From positions 42,222,001 through 42,286,000 of the forward strand of contig OX485804.1 in assembly GCA_950295325.1 (NCBI GenBank): DNA of 64,000 nt. The letters are read 5' to 3'. The DNA comes from Polytrichum commune. Its lineage: Eukaryota; Streptophyta; Polytrichopsida; Polytrichales; Polytrichaceae. Below the pieces are notes generated by a model. The model did not search any database. It saw nothing but the letters and a program-made list of their open reading frames with translations, and was not told the DNA's origin. Within the stretch, counting starts at the first letter, position 1. Every line of letters begins with the position of its first letter. Of the stretch, positions 22,826 through 33,843 are shown piece by piece. A program made the translations under genes and the position numbers.

Positions 22826-24010
22826 TTTCACTAACTATTATCCAAACCTAACACTGTTGATGTTGTAAAATGCAATGAATGCTCAAAGTAAAGTTTATCA
22901 AAAAAGAGTATGTAAACAATCCTTCTCCTTGCCAAGGTAGATGAATCAACCATCAGACGCCCTGTTCCAAGACAGAACACATTAAGGTCAGGCAAAGTTT
23001 GCTGTCACGTGTTCTTCTCATTAAACCCAAGGCCTTAACCCCTAAACACTTTTAGCATGTTCACACCAATTGTGTATTCTCACTTTATACTGGATGATAT
23101 AAAATCTCCCTTAAACTTCCTTCCAAGTCACTTTGTGAGGACGTCAAGAAGTGCAACCTTCAAGACAACAAGCATCACAGTCCACAAAAAAAGGTCACAT
23201 CACAATGTCTTGTCACGTTCTCCAATTTCAAGATATTGAATGTATGAGAGGCCCAAATGGAGCCCCAAATGCGTTTAGAAGTTAACCCGGATCCCATCCC
23301 ATGGGACTCTAATGTTAATCCACCCAAGTCCGGAAATAGAATAGTACTCTGATGGGTGCCGTTCCTAGCACTTGATTTATAGTGAACCCTTTCACCTATG
23401 GTCCACCCAATCATAGTGCATGTATCAAAAGGTATAAAGGTAAACCAATATTTTCAACCTTTCATTTGAAAGGAGGCAGTAGTCTAAAATTCTCGTGATG
23501 ATCGTTTCTGGATTACATATAGACCAACAACTCGAAGATGAAGCATCAACAGCATAATTCACGCCAGTGGCAACATCGGAGTCTTCTCTTCTCTTCTAGG
23601 TAACTCACAAATTCAAGCCATCAAAGCTAAAATGCAGAAGAAGCTAAAATGAGTGAGGCACGAGTATCACTTGATACCAAGAAATAATAGGAGGATGAAT
23701 TCCCTTACCGACTTCGACAAAGAGAAGACCCAAAGGCGAAGTGTAGATTGTAGAATGACCTAAATGCGACAACCGAACTCCTAATGGACTGTACACATCC
23801 AAAAAACACAGGAAACGAAGATATTCAAGTAAGATCCAGATCTCAAAAGCGTAAGATGAGGTGATGTGATTCACCTGAACTTCAAGAAGCAGTCCGAAAT
23901 CCCGCGACAAGGTAGCGATTGCGAATCAGAGAGCGCAAGACTTTTAGGGTTTAGGCCTTTCCTTCTCAAGAATGAATGGGAGAGGAAGGTTCTCGCACAA
24001 AAGACACCCA
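22826..24010 (-). promoter_or_regulatory. Probable 5' leader of CCT6 with non-coding first exon and telo-box
   Basis: On the minus strand about 24005-23875 reads like a non-coding first exon, pyrimidine-rich and ending in a good donor ('aagttcag|gtgaat'). It contains AAACCCTAAA at 23952-23942, a telo-box common in plant genes for translation and protein folding. An intron of about 1 kb would then run to just upstream of the ATG at 22825. Inferred from motifs only; the acceptor is not certain. Confidence 0.4.
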
Positions 24011-24800
24011 CATCACTTAACTTGAAATATAGGAAAATAAATCTAATGATGCAATGCATGTAGTTTTGAAGTGTTTAAACCTTAACTTCCTTGAGTGTAT
24101 TGTGGTTTCATTATTTCATCTCAAAACTAAGTTTTCTAGAGCTCAATTTTATTGTACCTTAAAAAAAACTTGTTGCTAAATATTTTAAGATCACATCAAT
24201 ATTGTAGCACAATAATTAGTAGTTTTCATTATTTGTTTACAATCGATTCAGAATCATTAAACTTCAAGAAATTGTGATGAATATATGCAATGAAATTATA
24301 GTCCAAACTTTGAAGATTGTATTAAGAAAATATATATACACTTTGAGACAAGAAAAAAAGTCCATGAAAAACTAAAAAAAATCAATCAAAATAATATGAA
24401 GTTACTATACATAATAATGTATCAACAAAGGGAAAATTTTAGTTCATTCTTGACTTTTAAGAATTTGTGTGAACAACCATCTTTTCATATTGGAATGGGA
24501 CCATCACCATTGACAAGACTAATTTCATGAGGAACACAACGATACATATTGTGACCCTCCTAGCACCTTCCGATTAAATGAATTTGCCTTTAAGAGTCAT
24601 TTATAAGCCCAAAACATGCCTCTCATGAAGTAAGGGTTGAAATCACAGGGTCCGGGTGGGTTGTCCAATTAGGGCATGCTAAGTGGGGTTGGAAGTTTAT
24701 GTTTTAGAGTGTGACGCTAATTCATGATGTATTTAATATTTAGGAGGAACTATCCATTCATAAAGCTTATATATTGTGTGGAAAATAATATTTGTCCTAT
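24011..24800. other. AT-rich intergenic sequence left of the transposon block
   Basis: Very AT-rich with no coding frame or recognised repeat. It marks the change from the left gene cluster to the transposon-rich region. Confidence 0.4.
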
Positions 24801-24802
24801 AA

Positions 24803-25337
24803 ATAGCAATCATGTGTCACTGCAGCTCGAGTACCAATCACCATTAATAATTACAACTAAAACATGGCAAAAACACACATAAACAACACACCTCCACAAA
24901 GAAGGAAGATAGTCAAACTCTTGTAAGAGCTCTAATTCTCTCTTCAAATGCACATAATGAATCAAGTTATCTCTCACTCTATCACGGGAGAATCCAAGAG
25001 TGTAAATAGCGGGAGAAGAACTCAATATTTATTTCAAAAACATGCAATTTTCACCTCACACAAGCTCTCTTCACACACTCACTCACAATGCTTGATTTGG
25101 CAAGAATGTCAAGTCAAGAAGGAGGCTCCTTACTTAAGAGCATCTCTCCAACTTCTAATATTCATCCATCCAAATCTAAATGGATGAAATCCCACGGATA
25201 AGGTGTGGCCATCGACGCCGCATATCGTGACAGTTGTTGTGTAAATAACAATCGTGTGTCACTGCATCTCGAGTATCAACTATCATTAACAAATGCAACT
25301 AAAACATGGTAAAAACACATTTAAACAACAAACCTCC
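24803..25337 (-). repeat. LTR-like repeat with flanking 95-base direct repeats (copy 1)
   Basis: A stretch of about 330 bases (24902-25232) recurs at 41165-41503 in the same orientation, sharing 'tcacctcacacaagctctct', 'cacactcactcaca' and 'atgaaatcccacggataagg'. Read on the minus strand it starts TGTCACGATATGCGGC (TGTTACGGTATGCGGC in the other copy), like the 5' end of an LTR. Related blocks of about 95 bases ('tgtgtcactgca.ctcgagta' to 'aacctcca') flank it at 24807-24893 and 25246-25337. Probably a solo LTR or nested fragments. Confidence 0.45.
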
Positions 25338-25480
25338 ATATGCCCCCCCTTAGCTAACTATGAAGTCCCGCCAAGCAACTAGGACCAGTGCCAGTCCAAA
25401 GGGCATGGATAATGAAGAATCGTTCTGCAACCAACGAGTGTAGTGAATGTCATTCCAAGGAACTATAGGTTGGGTGCAAT

Positions 25481-28400
25481 CACTATAAAAAAACATGTTT
25501 TTTTTAACGTTGGAGAAAACGGCTATCGGTGTTCACTTTAACATGGACTTTGTTTTTTTGGACGTCACCTAAAATCCGTTAAAATTGACGAGCCAAAAAC
25601 ATGAGGAAAACGGATATAACATATCCAATTTGAGCTCGTTTTTTATGTGACATCATATGAAACATGGTTTTCCATGGTCCCCAGACATGGACACATGGAG
25701 GACATGTCGGCTTTATGTAAGCAAATGATGTGCTGGCAGTGCCAGGAGGGCCACTTTCACATGGAATTCGCCGCTAACGTGGGTGACACTTGGACCCCAT
25801 AAAGAAATGACGTGGACATTGCATTTTGTGGAAATGCAATTGTAATCGTTGTTTTGGTTGACGTCATGTGGGACGGGAGAATGTTATGGGGGACAACATG
25901 TTCGTCCTGCAAAATTTGTGATATTGTAGTTTTTGGCGTTGTTTTCGAAGCCATCATGTGTGGTGGGAGATTGTGATTTCCTTCATCGTCTTCATCACGA
26001 TATGTGTCGATGGTGTCATGAACAGGAGACAACATGTCTAGGGACTCGTTTTTCATAATAACATCCCGTCAATATGAATGTCGACGTTGACATGCATTGG
26101 CGTTGTCATGGACGCTTATATGAACGTATGGGACATGCTGTTGATGTCAAGGTGGATGACATTCTAGATGAGCATGGGCATATACATAAAGAACATGTAC
26201 AAAAATTATTGCAAAGCACACATATGTTGCCATGAAAAGGGTTTTATTCATTTCCATAACATGTTGCAACTAGAAAGCTGCAGTCCTACATAAAACATCG
26301 CTACCCGTTGGCATGTGCTATAGAACAAACGGAAAAAATAATGTTCACGACAAAATCACTAGCCATCCCAAAATTGACGTTGCATGCATCTATGCTACCT
26401 CATTGTCATGGATGCATGATGTCGTTTATACTATGCATAGAACTTGAAACTACTCCGATATCAGCCGCGGAATGTCTGCTGACATGTCATTTCTTCTTTT
26501 GCTCGTCCGATTTCGTGGCACTCCCTGCATGCTACATCCCAAAACGATTCACATAGCACCACGACGAGTGTTAGTGAGTTTCTATCCATACATTACCAAT
26601 ATATGCAGACTATGTAAAAAAAATTACATTAACAAATGAAAATACATTTTCCTTACCTTTCCTGGATTTACCTCCTGCAAATACGTTACACATTCATGTT
26701 TTTAGGAAGATAATTCGAGACATGAGTGAGCGTTATGGCTGACATCCACATCTATCGAACTAGACGTCTGAACATGTGTCCGATTAAACAAGCAGATGTC
26801 TAAAAAAACGGGTGTACGACGATGCGATATTGAATTCGATGTCTCCTGCCATGTTCGATAGGATCACAATCACAGTTGGGGTTTTGCATCAAATATTTCA
26901 ATTGATGGCTGGGTTCTATCTAAGGGTGGTGGTATGCGATACCTGCTCTACCACATTCTCATCGCCTGTGACTACAATTTCCTCGCCCGCTGCATGCCCG
27001 TCATCGTTCTCCACACCGGACTGCCCAACCCTTTCATCCACTGCGTCCTCCGCAATATCAGCAATGACGTCGGACTCCACTGCCTTGTTCCCATTCTCGT
27101 GCACTATCTCCTCCACCACCGTGGTGATATCCGTGGTGACATTGGCGTGGTCTTCCGCCTTGTTCATGGTGGCATCGGCCGCAACATCTTTGATGACGTC
27201 GCTGCAAACAAGCAATGCAAAAGGACATGGCACGTCCACAATGCTCACAACATTCAACAGGGGAGGGAGGGCAGGTTCCGGCGGGACCGTCTTCGCTTCC
27301 GCTGTGGTCGACATCAGCACTGATGTATCCACCAACTTCGCAGATGACGCTTGCGTTTGCATGTCATCGCCTGCAATGCCTTGTTTAGTGAAGAACGGGT
27401 GGTTAGTTGCAAATGAACCGGTTGAGTTCGAAAAACAATCGGTTGAAGTTGAAGACTTGCCTCACCTGGAAACTAGTTGAAGATTCGTCGATTCGCCACC
27501 TCTCCACCCTACCGAAGCAACAAACGTGGCTGCACACCTGCAACACCTTCAAAACGTTGACATGCATTGGTTTAGGGTTGTGATAAATTGTAAGCAATTG
27601 AATACAATTATCTAATTCCATAATATTCTTTTTTGAACATATGTACAGTCCCCTCCATTGCAGTTGACATCGGAACGGAGGACTAGCCTTGGGAAAGTGA
27701 TTGCAAAATGTGCAACAGCTGCAAATTTGACCTAGTGTAGTGCCTAGACTTCTCAACACAAATAGGTAGGGCAAGAATCACCTTTTTTTGAAGTGGGTTT
27801 TGCAGGAGGCTCTCTTCTGGAGCATCCGGCATGGAGCTTTGCGTCCCCCCCCCCCGCTGCTGCAAACGCAAGCTCCTACAGCGGTCCATTCCGATTGCGT
27901 CGAATGTGATGTCAACGCATTCGAATGTGATGTGCGTCGACGCCAACATCGACGGTCTCTTGTCTCCACATTGCGGTACGAGATTGTTGAGAAGCATGGC
28001 GGTGTCCTACTCATCTACATCCACGACGTGAGGCCATTGCCATCAAGGTAAGTGATGCGTTTGCACTCTTTGAAAGAAGGTTCACCGTTTTATTTAGGGT
28101 TTTAGGGTGTCGCCCAACCTTTAAGGGCACTTCCACAGCACCAGGTGAAATGGTCGACCTCTGGGACACGTGGAAAATGGTCGACACGTGTCACAGTGGA
28201 CGTCTACCCATACATTGGCAAAGACATGTTTTGTATTATGTAAATTTAAATGAAGATACCAATAAGGACACCGCATGCGTATTTTGTATTCTATCAATTC
28301 CGTCTTCCGGTAAATAAATAAAAATAGCATGCTTTAGATATCGTGAAATGTTCATTGACATTTAACATGCAATTTGGATGTAACTACTACCATGGATAAG

Positions 28401-28958
28401 TGGTTTCACAATATCAATTGATTTAGTTCTTAGTTATTAGCATGTTCCGGAAAACATGCATGGTTTTTTTTATGTATTTTTTCATTTTTTTTAATCCAAT
28501 TGCTTTCAAAGTGTTCCCATGAATTCCAAGAAGTATATGGAGTGTTCGAGTAATTAATCATTTATTTGGGGTACTCATTCATCGATGATTCCATGACATT
28601 CAATGTCAATATATGTTGCCGCCCGTCATCGCATTTTTTGTGGTGCGGACAGCATTTTCTGTCTACCCGCCACATCAGCCATGATTGTACATGCAATGCA
28701 GACGTGCATAGTGGTTGATGTGGCTTTTTCTCCCCTAGACACCCTCCAGCATAACGTATCCATGTTTTACCCAACACCCACAAAGACACGTACATCTAAA
28801 ATAACATTGCCACGTTTTCAAATGTGAACATGCATGTTTCCAACAACATCGCATTTAATTCGAAGTATTGCGCACGTTAACTGCCAAACATACTGACGTC
28901 TTACAAAACAATACACGTTTTCTGAAAACAACCCCTAAAACGCCAGTTTCTTATAGTG
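25481..28958. mobile_element. CACTA (EnSpm/CMC) DNA transposon, complete ends, probably non-autonomous
   Basis: Left end CACTATAAAAAAAC at 25481; right end, read on the minus strand, CACTATAAGAAAC ending at 28958. The imperfect terminal inverted repeats of 12-13 bases both start CACTA, and the element is flanked by a 3-base duplication AAT (25478-25480 and 28959-28961). Both features are diagnostic of the superfamily. Both subterminal zones are rich in short ACATG-containing words, as expected for transposase-binding repeats. Size 3478 bases. No TNPD-type transposase (DDE/tnp2) was recognised inside, so it probably depends on a partner in trans. Confidence 0.85.
26916..27362 (-). CDS. Acidic Val/Asp/Glu-rich open frame inside the CACTA element
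   Basis: A 148-codon frame encodes a low-complexity acidic protein with many VI-AD, DV and EE steps and no Cys/His or catalytic motif. The opposite strand is also open over the same region. It could be an exon of an element protein or a captured host fragment. Base composition is more GC-rich than the rest of the element. Not recognised; may not be translated. Confidence 0.25.
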   Translation of the reverse strand: MQTQASSAKLVDTSVLMSTTAEAKTVPPEPALPPLLNVVSIVDVPCPFALLVCSDVIKDVAADATMNKAEDHANVTTDITTVVEEIVHENGNKAVESDVIADIAEDAVDERVGQSGVENDDGHAAGEEIVVTGDENVVEQVSHTTTLR

Positions 28959-29149
28959 AATGTGAACCCCACCCTTAATCGCCTATGATGTTTGGCCATC
29001 AAATTCCAAAGAATTAAATCCACTGTCTCATGTTTGATCACGTCTGTAAACTATAACCCATTATTTTCCATTTGGGCATGCATAATACGGTGAAAGCCAC
29101 ACAAAATCATTGAATACAATTGGAGAAAGCACCAGACACCGAAGATTCT

Positions 29150-29285
29150 CGACAATGAGGACAACTCCACTATCTAGATGGTAAAGAAATCAAAGGTGTC
29201 CTCAAGCATGCCATGTGCCAACCACGTTGACACTGATTACACAAGAGTATAGTAGCCGCTCATTTCTTCTTCCCACATACAAAAC
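29150..29285 (-). pseudogene. PHD-finger-like C-terminal domain of the gypsy integrase
   Basis: After the integrase C-terminal segment the frame reads CFVC, then LLCNQC, GWHMAC and WSCPHC. This is the C-x2-C ... C-x2-C ... H-x2-C ... W-x-C-x2-C spacing of a Cys4-His-Cys3 PHD finger, including the usual Trp two residues before the last Cys pair. Two in-frame stop codons (TGA near 29260, TAG near 29168) break it. PHD fingers generally bind histone H3 tails; here such a domain could have guided integration, by analogy with integrase chromodomains. The function is inferred. Confidence 0.7.
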
Positions 29286-30308
29286 ATGGAAGACCCTCTG
29301 GCATGACAACCAGTTCATGATGAACTGTACCCTCAATGGGTAGATGACATGGGGCACAATTTTTTGAATGCTCGCGACATTCCCTACCATTCTTGTCTTC
29401 TAACAACAACAATCCACTCGGCAACACCTTCTTCACCCAAAGGATAGTGCACCCCACTCTGACATCCAATGTCGTAGGTGCCTCACGTTGGAGATAAACA
29501 TTATCCCCTTGTCGGAATCCCGACAACTGAGGTCGATAAGCACCACTGCAAATGTGTATATAACGCAATGTATCACAGTATTAAGCAATGGACAAATTTT
29601 CCATAGCCATGGGTATGGCCTTCTGGAAGAATTGAGCCCGCTCCTGCAAGCACTCTGCCCAAATGTTTGGGTTATCCAAATCCACAACAGGAGCTAGTTT
29701 TTCTCGAATAAAATTCGGGACTATAGGCTCATGTTCATACACCAACTGATACGGCATGTAGGACGCCAATGAGGCATGTCTACCAAATCGAAAACCCATA
29801 GCAATCCAAGGCAACATAAGGTCCCGATCCCGGTGGCTTCCCCGAAGTAATCCATACTTCCTCAAGCCACGTTTGGTTGTCTGAGCAACCCGTTCAACCA
29901 AGCCATCCACCTCCAGATGATCCCGCAAGGTGGTACGGTGATCTATAAGAACCTTAGTACACAACTCCTCAAAAGCACCAAGGAACTCCCTCCCCTGATC
30001 CGTCAATACCTCAGCTGGTGCTCCAAATGTGCCAATACACGATCCAAAAAGGCCGCCGTGGCCAACTCTGCAAAGTTTTGGGATAAATCAACAAGCTTAA
30101 TCCACTTGCTAAAATGCTCTACCATCACCAACACGTACTTTGTTCCACGTGGTGTGACAACCAACGATCCTGCAAAGTCCAGTGACCAGCGGTAGTCCAT
30201 TTCCATAATATGTAAGGGTTGTAATTGTGGTGACAAGGTGTTGAAGCTAGACTTGACCCGGTCACAAACTTCACACCTCCCGACATAAGAAGCTACATGC
30301 TGATACAT
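29286..30308 (-). pseudogene. gypsy integrase (zinc-binding, DDE core and C-terminal region), broken
   Basis: Upstream part (30308-about 30030): H-x-C-x2-C zinc-binding remnant (CEVCDRV), then the first catalytic Asp in SLDFAG and the region RGTKYVLVMVEHFSKW. Second part (30006-29581): second Asp in TDQGREF and the catalytic-Glu region DGLVERVAQT, then the KYGLLRG segment. Third part (29568-29260): GDNVYLQREAPTTLDV and the LPSGLLLLEDKNGRE segment. A frameshift near 30030 and another near 29575 separate the three parts. The element cannot integrate by itself. Confidence 0.85.
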
Positions 30309-30784
30309 GCCAGTCCATCAATATTAGCCACGCAACATTGAATGTGTCATACGTATGCCAAAATGGCCAAGTTTCTTGTGCACTTCTCGCACCAAGGAGG
30401 CCCTATGACAATACGCCTTGTCCCATCCAACCACAATCAATATAACAAACCATTATCTCAACGGAACCTTGTTATTCGATGTCCAATCTTGTCCCTTTCC
30501 ATCGCCGAGATAGACAAGGAAAAAATTCCATATTGAAGCTTATGCAATACGGAAGATCCTTCCATATATCCGCAATAGCTTGAGGTCGATCAGTCTCATT
30601 ATCGGAGCCCTATATCAAAACCTCAACAGCAGAGCCAAAAAACAACTGGTACCACCTCTCGATCACAATCCCCATGCCACATGGCCCCAGTCAAGTCCTC
30701 ATCTGAAGAACTTGGATTGCGTGAGAGTCCATCTACATCCAAATTGGTAATCCCGACACAGTGTATCACCTCAAAGTCGTACTC

Positions 30785-31900
30785 TTAGAGCAATAAAACC
30801 CACCTGGTGAGTTTGCTAGTTAGCTTATCCGACTCCATGAGCCACCGTAAAGGTTGATGGTCAGTCACCAAAGTAAAGCGCTGACCATATAAATATGGCC
30901 GGAAATGGGTAATAGCCCACACCGCCGCCAGAGTTCCTCCCTCGTAGGACGAATAATTGGCCTCCGTAGTATTGTTGCTTCGTGAAGCATAAGCAACAAC
31001 ATATTCCTGGCCAGAGTCATCCTTCTGAGTGAGAATTTCTTCCAAATCCAATGAGCTCCAGTTTATATGAAACTGGAAGGATTTAGAGACATCCAGACTT
31101 TGAAGCACTGGAGCCACACTTAGTCTTTGCTTAATTGTCTCAAATGTCTGTTGTTGCTCACAACCCCAAGTCCAAGGTTGGTCCTTACTCGTGAGAATGG
31201 TAAGAGGCTTGGCAATCAAGCTAAAGTTCTTGACGAATCGATGGTAGTAATTCGCCAAGCCCAAGAAAACACGAAGTCTCGGCACATCGACTAATGTCGG
31301 AATCTTTTGCAAAGCGTCCACCTTAACTTGCTGTACTCCAAGACCTCCTGGAATAATCATATGACTTATATATGCTAGTCCGTCATGGAAAAACTTGCAT
31401 TTCCTATGGTGCAAGCGCAATCCTCACCACCGCAACTGTTCAAAAACGGCTTGCAGACGCCCCACATGCTCCTGTGGTGTCTTGCTAAAGATGATCATGT
31501 CATCAATGTAACACCGAGCAAAGGACAAGCCAGAGAGGACTTGGTCCATCACTCTCTGAAACTCAACAGGTGCATTTTTTAGGCCAAATGAAAGAAATTT
31601 CCAATGATATAGTTGATCATTCCTATCCTGATCAACTCCCCATAATGCGGTTTTCACTTGATCTCCCGCAAGTAATGGGAGCTAGTAATAGCCGGATCTC
31701 AAATCCAGGGTGCTAAAAGCTCGAGAATATCTTATGGCATTGAACAACTCCTCCAAGATTGACATGGGATATCGATCCAACTTGGTCTTTTGGTTAACTC
31801 AACGGTAATCCCCACACATCCTCTACTCCGTCCAATTGCCAAAGATATCCTTCTTCGATGGCATAACCGTAGCACAAGCATACTCCCCATTGGAGAGTTC
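30785..31900 (-). pseudogene. gypsy reverse transcriptase and RNase H, broken
   Basis: Reverse transcriptase (about 31900-31400): the strand-transfer core shows CYIDDMIIF, a YxDD catalytic box, after FLSFGLKNAPVEFQRVMD. In-frame stops occur near 31800 and 31680 and a stop lies between 31424 and 31420. RNase H (about 31130-30790): the tether reads YYHRFVKNFS and DQPWTWG, and the catalytic part ends with VTDHQPLRWLM. Both are typical of Ty3/gypsy in order and motif. Confidence 0.9.
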
Positions 31901-32399
31901 AATCAGCCTTGCTGCTAAGAGCTCTCGGCAATACTAAGCCTATAAGGTCTCTGAAAAATAGGATGGTCGTCCTCCAACTTAATGTGGATGGGTTTTCCTT
32001 TATAGCCTTTAAGATCTTAAAGGCTAAAAGAAAAATACCTACGGTACGAGCGAATGAATGCTCGTACCTTCCATGCCTTAGCACCAGTGAGATGAGGGCC
32101 TAATTCCAATGGCCAATCGTCAAACTCTGTGGTCTCTCTTTCCACCAAAGGGGAACCACCTGATGCTGGCACTGACTCTAACTGCTATAAAGAGGAAGGG
32201 GCATTAACCATGCCTCCAACCTTAGTGCCACCAATAGAATTTGGCCTCTCTTCATCATCACCAATATGTAATGATGAAGCCACCACCGGAGGCGAAGAAG
32301 CCAAAGGAGTATAAACTTGTTGAGCTCAAAGCTCTTCCATCACATGCTGCTCGAATCGAGAGATTCGTTCGGCTTCTCCAACCATGGCCTCAATTACTC

Positions 32400-33690
32400 T
32401 TTCATGGATGTGGACCGTTGTGCCCCCTGAATAGAGTCCTCTCCTCCCAGAGACAACAAATGGTCATCATGATGTTGTTGCAATACAAGGCATAAACCAA
32501 TAGTCCACATCATGGTATTAAGATCCATGGTTTGGCCCAACACGAAGCGCCATTGGCCCTCATAAATGCCAAAAGTTGTTGTGGTGCTTGTGAAAAATCC
32601 CATGGCACGCTCCCATTTGTCAGCCAATGGCTCAGTATGGGTTTTAGTGTGATCATCCCATACAATACCAGGTCCCCGAACGCAGAATGCGAATGACTAT
32701 GGGAAAGTCATAAAGATGGGGAAGGCCCTCCATGGTGCTCCTACTTTGTTGACCAATGTCAACGAGGGTAAATTATCTCGAACAACCGGCAAAAAAATCC
32801 GGTGTGGATCCAAAATGTCATCCACCTTTTGATGCAGAAAAATGTTACAGTTAAAGTGGATAGCGGTGCGAGGTTGGTCCAAAGCCACTGAGGCCGGTGG
32901 GAATAAGAACCAAGGCTCGCCGCATCCACAAAAATGGGATCACCGAGGTGTTGACAAACATAATGCATGCCTTCCAACATCTTGTCCTAAGAATCTCCCA
33001 ACAGAGGTACATTCTCGAATATGTACCCTGGAAGGGAAGGTCGGTGAGCATACCACCATTGCATGAGTCGGATGAGGTTCCCAGAAAAATTAGATTTGGG
33101 ATCCTTCAACCCTTGGCTGGCTCTAGCACGTGAGTGGCTCTGGCATGGCCATCCTGCGATGACCATATCCATAGGACCCAATTTGCGTAAGTCTGCCTCA
33201 CTGATAAGTGCAACATCACGAGGGAGATGTGCAAAACATCCACGAATGATAGTTGGATCCAACTGTTGTGGTTACAACACCATCAATTGGTGGAAATGGT
33301 GACGGACCACACGGGTGGACACTTGATTGTCATCCACATAGACATAATATTGAACTATGAGACCAACCTCCAACACAGCCGCCACTCCTGTCCCAATGCC
33401 CTAAACGGTTCCACCAAAGTGATCCCCTTGTTTGGTGGATACCATGAGATAGGATGTGCCAACGTCGATGGGGTATCACGGATGAGTAGTGTTGTAGAAC
33501 CGAGAGAGATGACAATGTCCTTACACCTCCGGAATAACTCAACGGAATCGCACCAGGGAGGAAGAGGATCTTTGGAATGGTGTACCAATGCACCCTTAAG
33601 TGCCATCTCCCATTGATCCTTAGCTCTCTCCATGAATACCAATGACTCCTCCAATAATGCGGAAGTTCCCAATAGCACCACATCCAAAAA
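32400..33690 (-). pseudogene. C5-cytosine DNA methyltransferase domain inside the retrotransposon, broken
   Basis: Lies between protease and reverse transcriptase on the element's coding strand. Motif I (AdoMet binding) reads GIGTGVAAVLE near 33400-33365, followed by YVYVD. Motif IV, the catalytic Pro-Cys loop, is IAGWPCQSHSRA at about 33157-33122 (PCQ near 33148-33140). Motif VI is IFENV near 33022-33008. A VDAASL...HRPQWLWTNL block near 32925-32860 fits motif VIII, and AMGF then FVLGQ...MDLN near 32610-32520 fits motifs IX-X. Motif order I-IV-VI-VIII-IX-X is that of genuine C5 methyltransferases, of the general Dnmt type. Stops (one near 33275) and frameshifts (near 33400, 32985 and 32760) make it non-functional. 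Methyltransferase genes inside retrotransposons have been reported from charophytes and dinoflagellates. Confidence 0.85.
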
Positions 33691-33843
33691 CCATGCATAA
33701 TGGTGTTATGGACGCGGCCGTTGCGAATGCCAGAATAATAAGTTCCCTACGGCCTTCTCCAGCCGACCAACCTAATTGGATTTAAACCTTCTCAGCCCAG
33801 TTGTCCAAACCAGAACCAAGGGGGTAGAGTGCTTGCTGACCAA

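Noticed and set aside
26812-27480. 222-codon plus-strand frame in the CACTA element
   Set aside because: Overlaps the acidic minus-strand frame; Ser/Thr/Ala-rich composition is what the complement of that frame would give. Neither strand has a recognisable domain, so only the minus frame is listed, at low confidence.
33330-33698. Trp/His/Ser-rich minus frame across the methyltransferase N-terminal part
   Set aside because: Another frame of the same region carries motif I and continues to motif IV; this one has no family features.
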